Shown: one piece after another, positions 26,119-35,827 of the stretch
Position numbering within the stretch: the stretch's first letter is position 1
Layout of the letters: each line of letters starts with the position of its first letter
Assembly (NCBI GenBank): GCA_003216595.1
Contig: QCIQ01000014.1
Span: 1-39,021 of the forward strand
DNA: 39,021 bases
Source: Prochlorococcus sp. AG-402-M18
GTDB lineage: Bacteria > Cyanobacteriota > Cyanobacteriia > PCC-6307 > Cyanobiaceae
Reading direction: 5' to 3'
Notes under the pieces: model-generated
Databases searched by the model: none
What the model was told of the DNA's origin: nothing
Seen by the model: only the letters and a program-made list of their open reading frames with translations
Program-made: the position numbers and the translations under genes

Positions 26119-27260
26119 GACCTAGTTCCTCCATTCTCAATAATTTCTGATTTAAGTATTGCTCCATCCTTACTAATCAAAGAACCAGCAATAAGCTCAT
26201 CATCGTTATCAATTAAAAACTTACCATCTTTAAACATTGGTTGAAGAAGAGACAATAAATTTCTCGAATATAATGAGCTAGCATGATTCGGTATTGAACA
26301 AGGCAAGTTAGAAGCACCAACAATCTTGACCCCTTTTCTCACAATAGTTTCTCCTGGTTTTGAACATGCACAATTACCACCACTAAGCACAGCAAGATCA
26401 ACCACTACTGAACCAGGACGCATATCATCCAACATATTCTCATCAATAAGTTGGGGAGCTTTTTTACCAGGCACCTGAGCAGTACAAATTGCTACGTCAG
26501 CTTCAGATAATTGAATTGCCAATTCTTTTCTTTGTGCAATAAGAAATTCATCAGAAACTTGTTTTGCATATCCGCCTGACTCTGATGGAGTTTCATCAAT
26601 CTGTGGAAGAGCAATAAACCTTGCTCCTAGTGATTCAACTTGCTCCTTTACAGCCTCCCGAATATCACTCACATAAACAACGGCACCTAGTCTTTTTGCC
26701 GTTGCAATAGCTTGCAGTCCTGCCACACCAGCGCCTAAAACAACAACTTTTGAAGGCTGAATAGTACCAGCAGCCGTCATTAACATTGGAAAATAACGAT
26801 CAAGTGCACTAGCAGCTAAGAGTACAGCTTTATACCCAGCTATATTTGCTTGCGAAGATAATGCATCTGATGATTGAGCTCTGCTAATTCTCGGAAGCAA
26901 CTCCAAAGATATTGCAGAAATTTTTTGGGATTTTAATGTTTCGGCTAATAATTTATTTCCATAAGGATCTAATAAGCCCACAAGGAAAGAGCCAGATTTT
27001 AAATGTGAAAGAAATTTTTCTTCAGGAGGTTGAACGCAGAGAACAATATCAACTGTTTTTTTTATCTCATCATTTTCCTTTTCAACTAATTCAGCCCCAG
27101 CCTCCACATAAGAATTATCTAGAAAGCCAGCAGCCTCTCCTGCCCCTTTTTCAAAAAAAACTTTACAGCCCAAGTCCAAAAACTTTTTAACAGTCTCTGG
27201 AGTAGCAGAAACACGTGTCTCCCCTAAAGCTGATTCGCAGGGAATTAAGAAACTAACCAA
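26115..27260 (-). CDS. pntA1: NAD(P) transhydrogenase alpha subunit, NAD-binding part
   Basis: The 381-residue soluble domain I of transhydrogenase resembles alanine dehydrogenase. It shows GETRVSATPETVKKF, the Rossmann loop VVLGAGVAGLQAIATAKRLG and the mobile-loop region. The start is TTG at 27260, chosen because MVSFLIP matches the usual length of homologues. However, the strong AGGAGG site at 27276-27281 is 15 bases away from that TTG and only six bases from an in-frame ATT at 27269, which would add three residues. First gene of the operon; divergent from the 192-residue gene. Confidence 0.95.
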   Translation of the reverse strand: MVSFLIPCESALGETRVSATPETVKKFLDLGCKVFFEKGAGEAAGFLDNSYVEAGAELVEKENDEIKKTVDIVLCVQPPEEKFLSHLKSGSFLVGLLDPYGNKLLAETLKSQKISAISLELLPRISRAQSSDALSSQANIAGYKAVLLAASALDRYFPMLMTAAGTIQPSKVVVLGAGVAGLQAIATAKRLGAVVYVSDIREAVKEQVESLGARFIALPQIDETPSESGGYAKQVSDEFLIAQRKELAIQLSEADVAICTAQVPGKKAPQLIDENMLDDMRPGSVVVDLAVLSGGNCACSKPGETIVRKGVKIVGASNLPCSIPNHASSLYSRNLLSLLQPMFKDGKFLIDNDDELIAGSLISKDGAILKSEIIENGGTRS

Positions 27261-27275
27261 AGTAAAAATATTTAT

Positions 27276-27281
27276 CCTCCT
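27276..27281 (-). promoter_or_regulatory. Strong Shine-Dalgarno upstream of pntA1
   Basis: AGGAGG on the minus strand. The spacing is six bases to an in-frame ATT (27269) and 15 bases to the TTG (27260). This leaves the true start open between a rare initiation codon and poor spacing. Confidence 0.6.
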
Positions 27282-27393
27282 TCAGATTAGAAGAGGAAAG
27301 GTTTGAATACCAGCATTTTTAGTTAAGAAAGGTTTTCCTAATAGTTTTCCTTGGCTATGAAGGAAATGAGAAAATGTTATCGATCAAGAAAAA

Positions 27394-27972
27394 ATGAGCC
27401 TCACCGCGATCGAATGTCCTGATGGTGTTTGTCATAGCCATCACGGTGGCCATGCTGTTCCAAGAACAGCCATGCAAAAAAATCTGCAAAGTCACGGTAA
27501 AGAATGGTGTGAGCGCCTAGCAGAACGAATTTACGAAATGTCTGTAGACACTTTTTCTCAGACAGTGATGCCAAGCCTGCATTCCTCAGGATGGCAGAGG
27601 AAACATCTTGACTGGGAATTCAAGCTTGCAAACAAAGAATCTGAACCAGACGAAGCTTTGGTTGAGGGAATCATTAACGCTACTGAAAGTTTTTTAAGAA
27701 GCAGCGAAGTTCATAGATTATTTATTCAAGAACTTGTCCAAGGAACATTTGCCGAAGCAAAAGATGACACATTGCCATCCAAAGCCGTTAGGAAAGTAAT
27801 AGAAAACGAAATAATAGTAATGATCGAAGGCAAAAAAGAAGAATTAACAAATAAGATTGCTAAGGCTCTAGAAGAAGAGGCTAATGGTGATTTTGAATTA
27901 GCAAAAAGCGCAGCGATTGAGGGTATTAATGATGTAGAAAAACTATTAATTAATCATACAGAGGCAGTTTGA
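27394..27972 (+). CDS. Conserved hypothetical with Cys/His-rich N-terminus
   Basis: The 192-residue protein is soluble. It starts with a Cys/His cluster (CPDGVCHSHHGGH) that could bind a metal, followed by an all-helical body (WCERLAERIYEMSVDTFSQ, LDWEFKL, FIQELVQGTFAEA) and a charged helical tail. I do not recognise a characterised family; the overall look is of a conserved picocyanobacterial protein. It is divergent from pntA1, with 133 bases between them. Confidence 0.8.
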   Translation: MSLTAIECPDGVCHSHHGGHAVPRTAMQKNLQSHGKEWCERLAERIYEMSVDTFSQTVMPSLHSSGWQRKHLDWEFKLANKESEPDEALVEGIINATESFLRSSEVHRLFIQELVQGTFAEAKDDTLPSKAVRKVIENEIIVMIEGKKEELTNKIAKALEEEANGDFELAKSAAIEGINDVEKLLINHTEAV

Positions 27973-28180
27973 TTAATAGGCCAATATTTGTTAAAGAATT
28001 CACGCAAATCAGCCACTAATAACGTAGATATTTCACAAAAATAGAGCTCAATAGCAAATGTTAAGAAAACCTAAAATCTTAAGTGATAATTTCGTTTTCC
28101 AGACAAAACGCTAATTTGTACCAAAAAACACAAGTTAATCTCCCATTGGCATGTCAAGGTGATGTCGTTGGGGATTAATT

Positions 28181-28411
28181 ATGAATGCTTCTTTCAACAA
28201 AAGAATAAGTATCTCAAGCTGTTGGGCAGCAAGCAGAATAACTTTACTTGATAGCGTCGAAAGATATGAAGATAGTTACGCTATCAGCCAGGAATTCTGT
28301 GAATGGATTACTTGTATAAATACTTACCCAGAGGGATTAAAAGCCTCAACATTAAAAGTTCCTAATTTTCAAAGAGAAAATTTTGATGCTGACGAACTCC
28401 TAGAACTCTGA
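28181..28411 (+). CDS. Small conserved-looking hypothetical protein
   Basis: This is a 76-residue ORF starting MNASFNKRISISSCWAASRI, with three Cys residues, a central acidic part (DSVERYEDSYAIS) and an acidic C-terminus (DADELLEL). It has no membrane segment and no recognised domain. It lies on the same strand between the 192-residue gene and the thioredoxin reductase, with 208 and 104 bases of spacing. The balanced codon use and lack of low-complexity stretches suggest a real gene; function unknown. Confidence 0.6.
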   Translation: MNASFNKRISISSCWAASRITLLDSVERYEDSYAISQEFCEWITCINTYPEGLKASTLKVPNFQRENFDADELLEL

Positions 28412-28515
28412 TTTTTAAGTAAATTTGAGCTTTTAAGATAATCCACTTTTCATGCTTTAAATACACTTTCAAGTTTTTTTCTTATATCGTGTAAGTCAGT
28501 TTGATTTGGTATGGC

Positions 28516-29892
28516 ATGCCAGCCGAGAAAAAAGAATTACAAACCGAGAATTTAGTAATTGTAGGTTCAGGTCCCGCTGGATTCACAGCTGCCATATATG
28601 CGGCAAGAGCGAATCTTCAGCCATTACTCATTACTGGTTTTGAAAAAGGTGGAATTCCCGGTGGTCAATTAATGACAACAACATTTGTTGAGAATTTCCC
28701 AGGTTTCCCAAATGGAGTTCAAGGACCAGAATTGATGGATTTAATTAAAGCTCAAGCGGTGAGATGGGGGACAAAGCTAATTGAAGAAGATGCCTTATCA
28801 ATCGATCTAAGCAAAAGGCCCTTTTCTATTGTTACATCCACTCAAGATATTAAATCTAACTCCTTAATTATCTCTACAGGAGCAAGTGCCAATCGTCTAG
28901 GCCTTAAAAACGAGAAATTATTCTGGAGTAAAGGTATTAGTGCCTGCGCAATTTGCGATGGGGCAACTCCTCAATTCAGAAATGAAGAACTTGCAGTAGT
29001 TGGAGGGGGAGACTCTGCTTGTGAAGAAGCTGAATATTTAACTAAATACGGGAGCCATGTACATTTATTAGTCAGATCAAAAAATTTAAAGGCTTCTGCC
29101 GCAATGGCAGATAGAGTAGAAGCGAACTCAAACATTACTATTCATTGGGAGACTGAGCTTTTAGATGTATTAGGGAATAAATGGCTTGAGAAATTAAAAG
29201 TTAAAAGAAAAAACACTAACAAGGAAGATGAAATTTTAGCTAAAGGCCTTTTTTATGCAATTGGACATACTCCCAACACGTCTTTATTCATCAATCAGTT
29301 AAACACAGACTCAAAAGGCTACTTGCTAACAGACCCTGGAAGACCAGAAACTTCTCTTGAAGGTGTTTACGCAGCAGGAGATGTTGCTGATTCAGAATGG
29401 CGTCAAGGTGTTACCGCGGCAGGAAGTGGTTGCAAAGCAGCTCTAGCCGCTGAAAGATGGCTATCAAAAAATAATCTAGCGACTCTTATCAAACGAGACG
29501 AATTAGAGCCTTCTAAAGTTGAAACGACAAAAACTCTTGAAATTAGTAACGAGAAAAATTTCAACCCTGATAAGACTTGGCAAAAGGGAAGTTACGCGCT
29601 AAGAAAGTTGTACCATGAGACCCAAAAACCTCTTTTCGTAATATATACATCAAGTAGCTGCGGCCCTTGTCACATACTCAAGCCCCAACTTCATAGAGTT
29701 CTAAATGAATCTAAAGGAAAAGCTATAGGCGTTGAAATTGATATTGAAAACGACCAAGACATTGCTAAACAAGCTGAAGTAAGCGGAACTCCTACAGTAC
29801 ATCTTTTTAAAAATAAGGCATTAAAGAAACAATGGAAAGGTGTTAAAGCAAGAAGTGAATACAAATCTGCATTAGATGAACTGATTGATTAG
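28516..29892 (+). CDS. ntrC/trxB: NADPH-thioredoxin reductase with fused thioredoxin (NTRC)
   Basis: The protein is about 458 residues from the ATG at 28516; an in-frame TTG at 28501 would add five residues. The flavoprotein half has the FAD loop [28 protein letters not shown], the redox pair in CAICDG, the NADPH loop [15 protein letters not shown], and [10 protein letters not shown]. The C-terminal about 100 residues form a thioredoxin domain with active site CGPC in [13 protein letters not shown] and the cis-Pro in SGTPTVH. This fusion is NTRC, known in plants and cyanobacteria to reduce 2-Cys peroxiredoxins using NADPH. It fits a photosynthetic cell that needs redox control in the dark. 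It converges with infA. Confidence 0.95.
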   Translation: MPAEKKELQTENLVIVGSGPAGFTAAIYAARANLQPLLITGFEKGGIPGGQLMTTTFVENFPGFPNGVQGPELMDLIKAQAVRWGTKLIEEDALSIDLSKRPFSIVTSTQDIKSNSLIISTGASANRLGLKNEKLFWSKGISACAICDGATPQFRNEELAVVGGGDSACEEAEYLTKYGSHVHLLVRSKNLKASAAMADRVEANSNITIHWETELLDVLGNKWLEKLKVKRKNTNKEDEILAKGLFYAIGHTPNTSLFINQLNTDSKGYLLTDPGRPETSLEGVYAAGDVADSEWRQGVTAAGSGCKAALAAERWLSKNNLATLIKRDELEPSKVETTKTLEISNEKNFNPDKTWQKGSYALRKLYHETQKPLFVIYTSSSCGPCHILKPQLHRVLNESKGKAIGVEIDIENDQDIAKQAEVSGTPTVHLFKNKALKKQWKGVKARSEYKSALDELID

Positions 29893-29903
29893 CAATTAAA
29901 GTT

Positions 29904-30173
29904 TTATCTTTTTCTTGGTCCTCCTGGTCTATTCCCTCCTTGCCTTCCTCCTCCTGGACCTACATTCCTTTCTCTGTATGTAATTCGACCACGTGTTAAA
30001 TCGTAGGGGCTGATTTCAACTAGAACTTTGTCTCCAGCAAGCAATTTTATTCTGAATTTTGTTAATTTTCCTGCGGCCCTACACAAGCATTGATGTCCAG
30101 CGGGCTGTTCAAGAGTTACAAGATAAAATCCATTACCTTGCTCTTTTTCAATAACGCCGGATGTTTCAATCAT
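29904..30173 (-). CDS. infA: Translation initiation factor IF-1 with Gly/Arg-rich tail
   Basis: The 89-residue protein has the S1/OB fold of IF-1 up to about residue 70 (GDKVLVEISPYDLTRGRITYRERN is the conserved C-terminal strand pair). Standard IF-1 is about 72 residues. Here a 16-18 residue tail rich in Gly, Arg and Pro (GPGGGRQGGNRPGGPRKR) is added, and Cys residues replace the usual core in HQCLCRAAG. It is likely a paralogue of the infA normally found in the ribosomal protein cluster. The tail could bind RNA. Confidence 0.9.
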   Translation of the reverse strand: MIETSGVIEKEQGNGFYLVTLEQPAGHQCLCRAAGKLTKFRIKLLAGDKVLVEISPYDLTRGRITYRERNVGPGGGRQGGNRPGGPRKR

Positions 30174-30246
30174 GTGTTTTTTTCGCCACTAATCAACTAA
30201 AATGATTGTATTCTAAAAAGTCTTTAATTAACTAATAAATGTATAT

Positions 30247-30465
30247 TTAACTAAAAATTTCTTGCAACTCTCGAGCGGTTTGAAATTGTCCATAATAATA
30301 ATTCGCAGAAGCTCTTAACCCTGCATCAGTCAAACCATCAAAAGCTTCAAATCCAATACTTTTCCATAACTCATTACCACATAACTTATCTAGCTCTGAA
30401 GAAGCTTCTTTAGATAGATTGTCCAATCTTCTATTAAGGTTCTTAATTTGACTAACAGACATCAC
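30247..30465 (-). CDS. Small helical hypothetical protein
   Basis: The 72-residue protein starts MM; either Met could be used. It is predicted mostly helical (IKNLNRRLDNLSKEASSELD), with a tail NYYYGQFQTARELQEIF. No domain is recognised and no membrane segment is seen. It lies between infA and ycf39 on the same strand, with 73 and 50 base gaps, so all three may share a transcript. Confidence 0.7.
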   Translation of the reverse strand: MMSVSQIKNLNRRLDNLSKEASSELDKLCGNELWKSIGFEAFDGLTDAGLRASANYYYGQFQTARELQEIFS

Positions 30466-30515
30466 AAAAGATAATTTTCCTTAATAGTACATATTAACTA
30501 TATTTGTGCAATAGC

Positions 30516-31490
30516 TTAAATGGGGAATTTCTTTTTCTCTTCAATATCCAGATCAATTCCAATATCTTTTAGCCTTTTCAATATGACTCCATAATATTCT
30601 TTTATATAACCCTCCATTGTTGTTGAATCAGTTTGATCCAAGCCGAAAGCAGTGTAAGTATCTTCCATTGGTGCATCCAACGTTCCTCCACTTCCGCTCA
30701 ATTCAGAAAAAGAGAGCCTCTCGGCAACATTTAAGGTTGGTTCGAAGAACGATACAACTGACTGAGCAATAGAAATTATTGTTGGAGAAACTTTTAATAC
30801 TCTTGCTTTTTTTTCACTAAATTTTTCACAGAGATCAACCAGTTCTTTGGCGCTCCATGCTTTGGGACCAACTATAGGGAATCTTCCTTTTATTGTTTGA
30901 GGTCTGTTTAAAGCTGCAACGGCAAATCTAGCTATATCTTGCGTATTCATGTATGCAATATCAGTAGGATTTCCACTTATCCAAACTGGTTCATTATTTA
31001 AGATAGGGATAGCAAATTGACCTATCACCCCTTGCATGAAAGCGACACCTTGCAAGATGGTGTAATCCAAAGATGAATTAACCAATAGTTCCTCAGTACA
31101 ATATTTAATATCCATTAGTGGGATTTTTCTATATTTTTCTGCTGCTAATAAAGATAGAAATATTACTCTTTTTACATTTTTTTCTTCACAAGCATTGTAT
31201 AAATTTAATTTTCCATCCCAATCTATTTCATAAACGCTGCGTGGATCATCAGGCCTGCTAGTGGCTGCATCAATAACAGCATCAATACCATCAAGAGCAT
31301 ACTCAATATCTTCTTTATTTATTAAATTGCCACGAGTTAATTCACAGCCCCACTCTTGAAGAAATGAAGCCGCTTTTGGTTTCCTAACCATGCAGCGAAC
31401 TTTATGCCCTGCATCTATGGCATTTTTGGCTATTTGGCGCCCAAGAGTTCCTGTGCCACCAATCACCAGAACTTGCATAGTTGAATTCAT
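30516..31490 (-). CDS. ycf39: Ycf39, photosystem II assembly factor
   Basis: The 324-residue NmrA-like atypical short-chain dehydrogenase has the nucleotide loop GGTGTLGRQIA, then VRCMVRKPKAASFLQEWGCE, DAVIDAATSRPDDP, and PVWISGNPTDIAYMNTQDIA. These are closely matched to cyanobacterial Ycf39 (plant HCF244). Ycf39 acts with HLIPs to insert chlorophyll into newly made D1 during photosystem II assembly at the membrane. The start may be the ATG at 31490 or the second Met, four codons later, which matches most homologues. petM lies just upstream on the same strand. Confidence 0.93.
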   Translation of the reverse strand: MNSTMQVLVIGGTGTLGRQIAKNAIDAGHKVRCMVRKPKAASFLQEWGCELTRGNLINKEDIEYALDGIDAVIDAATSRPDDPRSVYEIDWDGKLNLYNACEEKNVKRVIFLSLLAAEKYRKIPLMDIKYCTEELLVNSSLDYTILQGVAFMQGVIGQFAIPILNNEPVWISGNPTDIAYMNTQDIARFAVAALNRPQTIKGRFPIVGPKAWSAKELVDLCEKFSEKKARVLKVSPTIISIAQSVVSFFEPTLNVAERLSFSELSGSGGTLDAPMEDTYTAFGLDQTDSTTMEGYIKEYYGVILKRLKDIGIDLDIEEKKKFPI

Positions 31491-31533
31491 TACAAGAGTG
31501 GAGCCTAAATGGGCAAACTATGGATTGTGGAAA

Positions 31534-31632
31534 TTAATCACCTTGAAGTTTCAAAAGAAGTACTCCTCCTAAAAGGCCAACGGGAATTAAAACCCAAAAG
31601 ACCGCAGCGATTCCAAAAATTTCTGATGCCAT
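31534..31632 (-). CDS. petM: Cytochrome b6f complex subunit PetM
   Basis: A 32-residue ORF reads [20 protein letters not shown] then [12 protein letters not shown] and a TAA. This is a single transmembrane helix with the classic sequence of PetM, the subunit VII of the cytochrome b6f complex. It stabilises the complex that links the photosystems. It sits 43 bases upstream of ycf39, probably in the same transcript. Confidence 0.95.
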   Translation of the reverse strand: MASEIFGIAAVFWVLIPVGLLGGVLLLKLQGD

Positions 31633-31778
31633 TCAGATAATTTAACTCATTTACCATTAAAACCTAAAGCCCTTACATTCAGAAAAAAAATCCAAAGGCA
31701 TAAGCAAATTTTTAAAATAAACTTAAAATGATCTTAAAAATAACTTCAGATTTAAAGTTAAAGTTGGTTTTGAACTAA

Positions 31779-32750
31779 ATGGAGCCAAATATTTATAATA
31801 AAGAACCTACTATTGGGTCCGCTAATTGGGGTGAGTCCAAGAATTGGAGCTACAAAAATCTTAAGGTTCACTTCAGAGTAACTGGAAAAGATTCAAATCC
31901 TCCTATTGTTTTAATCCATGGTTTTGGAGCTAGCAGCGATCACTGGAGAAATAATGCAGAAATATTTGCATCCGCAGGGTATCGGGTTTACGGAATAGAT
32001 TTAATAGGTTTTGGGAGATCAGAACAAAATCTTCAAAGCAAAGTAAGGCATTTAAATAATCAATTTTGGGGAAACCAATTAGCCTCTTTTCTTGATCAAA
32101 TTGTAGACACTCATAAGAACGGAAAGGTTATATTAATTGGAAATTCATTAGGAGCTTTAACAGCAATTACGACCCTTTCGGAAAGGCCAGAGTTAATTAA
32201 AACAATAATTGCAGCACCTCTACCAGAACCAGTTTTTATCAATCCAATTAAACTTTTTTTACCAAGTTGGCTTATAAAAGTTAAAAGTTTTCTGATAAAA
32301 CTTTTTTTTCATTTCTTGCCACTTAACATCTTAGTAAATTTAATATCAAGGACAAAATTAATTACTTATGCTCTTCAAAGTGCATATTTTCGCTCAATTT
32401 CAAATGACAAATCATTAAAAAGGATAGTTACTTTCCCGGCAAGAAGAGTAAATGCCTCCAAAGCTCTTAGAGCTATGTGCATTGGAATGAGCAATAGACT
32501 AGATTCTGCAAAAGGTCCCTCTATTCTTGCAAAGATTCAAAACCTTCCTAATCGCCCACCAATTTTGTTGATTTGGGGCAAGCAGGATAAATTGATACCT
32601 ATATTTTTAGCAAAAAAGCTAATAAAGTTCCATCCTTGGCTTAAATTAACTGTTATTAATGAAGCAGGCCATTGTCTACACGATGAATTACCAAAACATT
32701 TCAATCAAATTGTACTGAAATGGCTGAAGGACTTAAAAACTTCTAAGTAA
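31779..32750 (+). CDS. Alpha/beta hydrolase
   Basis: The 323-residue enzyme shows the oxyanion-hole motif [10 protein letters not shown], the nucleophile elbow GNSLGA, the acid in WGKQDKLIP and the His in EAGHCLHDE. It is akin to the haloalkane-dehalogenase/pheophytinase-like branch of the fold, which is common in cyanobacteria. A Pro- and Lys-rich cap region with hydrophobic segments ([21 protein letters not shown]) suggests membrane contact. The substrate is unknown; it could act on chlorophyll or lipid esters. ilvH follows five bases later. Confidence 0.88.
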   Translation: MEPNIYNKEPTIGSANWGESKNWSYKNLKVHFRVTGKDSNPPIVLIHGFGASSDHWRNNAEIFASAGYRVYGIDLIGFGRSEQNLQSKVRHLNNQFWGNQLASFLDQIVDTHKNGKVILIGNSLGALTAITTLSERPELIKTIIAAPLPEPVFINPIKLFLPSWLIKVKSFLIKLFFHFLPLNILVNLISRTKLITYALQSAYFRSISNDKSLKRIVTFPARRVNASKALRAMCIGMSNRLDSAKGPSILAKIQNLPNRPPILLIWGKQDKLIPIFLAKKLIKFHPWLKLTVINEAGHCLHDELPKHFNQIVLKWLKDLKTSK

Positions 32751-32755
32751 AAAAT

Positions 32756-33265
32756 ATGAAGCACACACTCTCAGTTCTAGTTGAAGATGAATCTGGAGCA
32801 TTAAGCAGGATTGCAGGCCTTTTTGCACGAAGAGGATTTAATATTGATAGTTTGGCTGTGGGTCCTGCAGAAGCCAAAGGAATATCTAGATTAACAATGG
32901 TCGTTCAAGGGGACGAATCAACACTTCAACAAATGACCAAACAACTCAATAAATTAATAAATATTTTAGAAGTTCTTGATTTAACAACTTTACCTGCTGT
33001 GGAAAGAGAATTAATGCTCTTGAAAGTTTCAGCATCATCAGAAAACAGAGGAAAAATTTTAGATCTTGTTCAAGTTTTTAGAGCAAAAGTTGTAGATGTT
33101 TCGGATAATGCTCTAACACTTGAAGTTGTTGGAGATCCAGGCAAGCTTGTTGCTCTAGAAAACTTATTGAAACCCTATGGAATCTTAGAAATTGCCAGAA
33201 CAGGAAAAGTTGCTCTTAAGAGAGCATCAGGTGTAAACACTGAAATGTTGAAAGCTAAAAGATAA
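32756..33265 (+). CDS. ilvH: Acetolactate synthase small (regulatory) subunit
   Basis: The 169-residue protein has the N-terminal ACT domain ([20 protein letters not shown], then [17 protein letters not shown]) and the C-terminal small-subunit domain. It binds valine and regulates the first step of branched-chain amino acid synthesis. Length is normal. The large subunit is not in the window. It is convergent with the cyclophilin gene, six bases apart. Confidence 0.97.
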   Translation: MKHTLSVLVEDESGALSRIAGLFARRGFNIDSLAVGPAEAKGISRLTMVVQGDESTLQQMTKQLNKLINILEVLDLTTLPAVERELMLLKVSASSENRGKILDLVQVFRAKVVDVSDNALTLEVVGDPGKLVALENLLKPYGILEIARTGKVALKRASGVNTEMLKAKR

Positions 33266-33271
33266 TCTTTT

Positions 33272-33988
33272 TCAATAATTAACTCTTTTTGCTTCAATTA
33301 TAAAATCCTCTTCTTCAATTAATTCTACTATATTCATACCACTAATCACTTTACCAAAAACGGCGAACCTACCATCCAGTTCTGGCAAAGATTTTAGTAG
33401 AATATAAAACCCTGTACTTGCTGAATTCAAATTTTTAGATCTTGCCATAGATAAATATGATCTTTTATGCTTAAGTTGAATATTATTTATTTGACTAGAC
33501 GCATTAATTTCTCTCCCATATGTTGGCAAACGATTAGTTGTTAATTTAATTTCTAGAGGAATATATCTTGTTTTTCCTGTTTTAGTATCTATAAACTTAT
33601 TTTTTTTTTCTATCAAACTTTTTTCTCCTCCTCTAATTATAAAAGGGTAAGGTTTTTTAATAACCCTATTGAAAATTGTTTTATCATAGGCACCTTTTTC
33701 TACAAAGTCTATAAAGTTTCCAACAGTTATTGGCGCCGAATTGCCATAAAGCTTAAGTTTTATATTCCCTTTATTGGTATACAATATAACATATTCATCT
33801 GATGTTAAGCAGGGAAGTCTTGTAGAAGAACATATATTTATATCTTCATTATCCTTTAGATTTGAACATCCAGATATTAAAAATAAATTAATAAATAATA
33901 AAATATAAACTGGTTTAAAAAATCTATAACTTAAAATTGAATTATTTGAAAAATTAGTTATTTTATTTTCCTTTTTAAATTCCTTCAA
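33272..33988 (-). CDS. Cyclophilin-type peptidyl-prolyl isomerase lipoprotein
   Basis: The 238-residue protein has a long basic N-region, a hydrophobic stretch ([11 protein letters not shown]) and the lipobox LISGC with Cys41, so it is probably lipid-anchored. The cyclophilin domain runs from about residue 68: [25 protein letters not shown] with the catalytic Arg, [16 protein letters not shown], and [15 protein letters not shown]. It helps proline isomerisation in the periplasm or thylakoid lumen. Its start overlaps the end of ycf4 by 14 bases. Confidence 0.9.
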   Translation of the reverse strand: MKEFKKENKITNFSNNSILSYRFFKPVYILLFINLFLISGCSNLKDNEDINICSSTRLPCLTSDEYVILYTNKGNIKLKLYGNSAPITVGNFIDFVEKGAYDKTIFNRVIKKPYPFIIRGGEKSLIEKKNKFIDTKTGKTRYIPLEIKLTTNRLPTYGREINASSQINNIQLKHKRSYLSMARSKNLNSASTGFYILLKSLPELDGRFAVFGKVISGMNIVELIEEEDFIIEAKRVNY

Positions 33989-34550
33989 GGTTTACCTCTA
34001 GAAATCTCGCAATTTCAGCACCTTCATTTTCCAAATCCAGTAAAGGTTTAGGAGATCCAACTCTGGATATTGGCAAATCCTTCCTTCCTTTAATTCTCAA
34101 AGATACTCTTCTTAATGGATTAAAACCTTCTCTCACCTCCAATTTCACAGCCTTAATGTCATCAATAGGGATTTCAATTTCTATATTCTTCAATATTCCT
34201 CTTCTAGATAAAGATAAAACTCCTTTGTTTTTATCAAATCTATTTACGCCAGAACCATAATCGATGCTTATAATTCTCCAAAAATAAAGAGCCAAGAAGA
34301 AAGCTAGAAGACCATATAGACCCATAACCAAGCCTTGAGGGACAAAAATCAAGGTAGAAGGGTTTCCTAATGGTAAATAGTCTTTTCCAAAGTAACTAGA
34401 TAATGAGGCCAACAAAAATCCAACACCACCAATACTGAGCATCGAAGCAACAATATAGTTAGAAACCTTACGCGAACCTTTAATTTTCTGTTCTAGAACC
34501 AAACCAGATAACTCTTTTTCTGATTGGCTTAACTTTGATTCAGATGACAT
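33975..34550 (-). CDS. ycf4: Photosystem I assembly protein Ycf4
   Basis: The 191-residue protein has two transmembrane helices (about 30-54 and 70-92) and the family motif [15 protein letters not shown], then [21 protein letters not shown], and REGFNPLRR. It serves in assembly of photosystem I at the thylakoid. It is divergent from psbD across a 200-base spacer, and the cyclophilin gene is translationally linked behind it. Confidence 0.96.
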   Translation of the reverse strand: MSSESKLSQSEKELSGLVLEQKIKGSRKVSNYIVASMLSIGGVGFLLASLSSYFGKDYLPLGNPSTLIFVPQGLVMGLYGLLAFFLALYFWRIISIDYGSGVNRFDKNKGVLSLSRRGILKNIEIEIPIDDIKAVKLEVREGFNPLRRVSLRIKGRKDLPISRVGSPKPLLDLENEGAEIARFLEVNLEGI

Positions 34551-34605
34551 AATCTTATGAAATTGGGAAGCACATCCCTTTCAAAACATTATAGAGACTA
34601 AGTTT

Positions 34606-34750
34606 TTGACAATTACTAACTAGCAATAAAAAAAATTGATTTTATCTCATTTCAATACAAGGGATTTCATCAAGTTAAAGATTTACCCACAAACCCCGTC
34701 ATCGTTGTTAAAGTCTCCGACGTATACAAAAGCTCAGCAACGCTCCTCCC
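34606..34750 (+). promoter_or_regulatory. Probable psbD promoter and leader
   Basis: The 200-base gap before psbD contains TTGACA at 34606-34611 as a possible -35 element; I see no convincing -10 at normal spacing. The leader ends with the pyrimidine-rich CTCCTCCC directly before the ATG and has no Shine-Dalgarno. psbD is usually strongly and light-dependently expressed, so control elements must lie here, but the exact sites are guesses. Confidence 0.3.
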
Positions 34751-35827
34751 ATGACGATCGCTGTTGGAAGCGCAACAGAACGAGGTTGGTTTGACGCCCT
34801 CGATGACTGGTTAAAGCGCGACCGATTCGTATTTGTTGGTTGGTCTGGACTACTTCTCTTCCCTACAGCTTTCCTAGCTATTGGTGGATGGTTTACAGGT
34901 ACAACCTTCGTTTCTTCCTGGTACACCCATGGTGTAGCCAGTTCTTACCTTGAGGGATGCAATTTCCTCACAGCCGCTGTTAGTACTCCTGGCGATGCCA
35001 TGGGTCACAGTCTTCTATTCCTTTGGGGACCTGAAGCTCAGGGCGATTTAACACGCTGGTTCCAGCTTGGTGGCCTATGGAATTTCGTTGCTCTACACGG
35101 TGCATTTAGTCTTATTGGCTTCATGCTTCGTCAATTCGAAATTGCAAGACTAGTTGGTATCCGTCCATATAACGCACTTGCTTTCTCAGCAGTTATTGCA
35201 GTATTCACTGCTTGCTTCCTTATCTATCCTTTAGGACAGCACAGTTGGTTTTTCGCTCCTTCTTTTGGAGTTGCAGCAATATTCCGTTTCATCCTCTTCA
35301 TTCAAGGATTCCACAACATTACTCTTAACCCATTCCACATGATGGGAGTAGCTGGAATTCTTGGTGGTGCTCTTCTTTGTGCTATTCACGGTGCAACAGT
35401 TCAGAACACTCTTTACGAAGATTCAAGTCAGTACTCTGACGGTAAAAATCAGAGCACAACTTTCAGAGGTTTCGACCCAGTACAAGAAGAAGAAACTTAC
35501 TCATTTATTACTGCAAACCGTTTCTGGAGTCAGATTTTCGGAATTGCATTCTCAAATAAGCGTTTCCTTCACTTCTTGATGCTCTTCGTGCCAGTAACAG
35601 GTATGTGGGCCGCATCAATCGGAATTGTTGGATTAGCTCTAAACCTTCGTGCTTACGACTTCGTTAGCCAAGAAATCAGAGCTGCTGAAGATCCTGAATT
35701 CGAAACTTTCTACACCAAAAACATCCTTCTTAATGAAGGTATGCGTGCATGGATGTCTTCTGTAGACCAACCACACGAAAACTTTGTATTCCCTGAGGAG
35801 GTACTCCCACGTGGAAACGCCCTTTAA
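34751..35827 (+). CDS. psbD: Photosystem II D2 protein
   Basis: The 358-residue D2 protein begins [20 protein letters not shown] and has five transmembrane helices. Recognisable blocks are the quinone-site and iron-ligand regions ([54 protein letters not shown]) and the usual ending [10 protein letters not shown]. It is half of the reaction-centre heterodimer in the thylakoid. The last 17 bases overlap psbC, whose ribosome binding site lies within psbD. Confidence 0.99.
   Translation: MTIAVGSATERGWFDALDDWLKRDRFVFVGWSGLLLFPTAFLAIGGWFTGTTFVSSWYTHGVASSYLEGCNFLTAAVSTPGDAMGHSLLFLWGPEAQGDLTRWFQLGGLWNFVALHGAFSLIGFMLRQFEIARLVGIRPYNALAFSAVIAVFTACFLIYPLGQHSWFFAPSFGVAAIFRFILFIQGFHNITLNPFHMMGVAGILGGALLCAIHGATVQNTLYEDSSQYSDGKNQSTTFRGFDPVQEEETYSFITANRFWSQIFGIAFSNKRFLHFLMLFVPVTGMWAASIGIVGLALNLRAYDFVSQEIRAAEDPEFETFYTKNILLNEGMRAWMSSVDQPHENFVFPEEVLPRGNAL
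35795..35801 (+). promoter_or_regulatory. Ribosome binding site for psbC inside psbD
   Basis: GAGGAGG lies nine bases before the GTG at 35811. It fixes the psbC start at that GTG rather than at the TTG at 35784, which begins the open frame further upstream. Confidence 0.85.

Noticed and set aside
27973-28180. 208-base gap as a site for a small RNA or tRNA
   Set aside because: I could find no cloverleaf, no clear hairpin-terminator and no coding frame above about 20 codons.
35811-35827. psbD-psbC overlap as a novelty
   Set aside because: This 17-base overlap with a GTG start is the standard arrangement in cyanobacteria and plastids.
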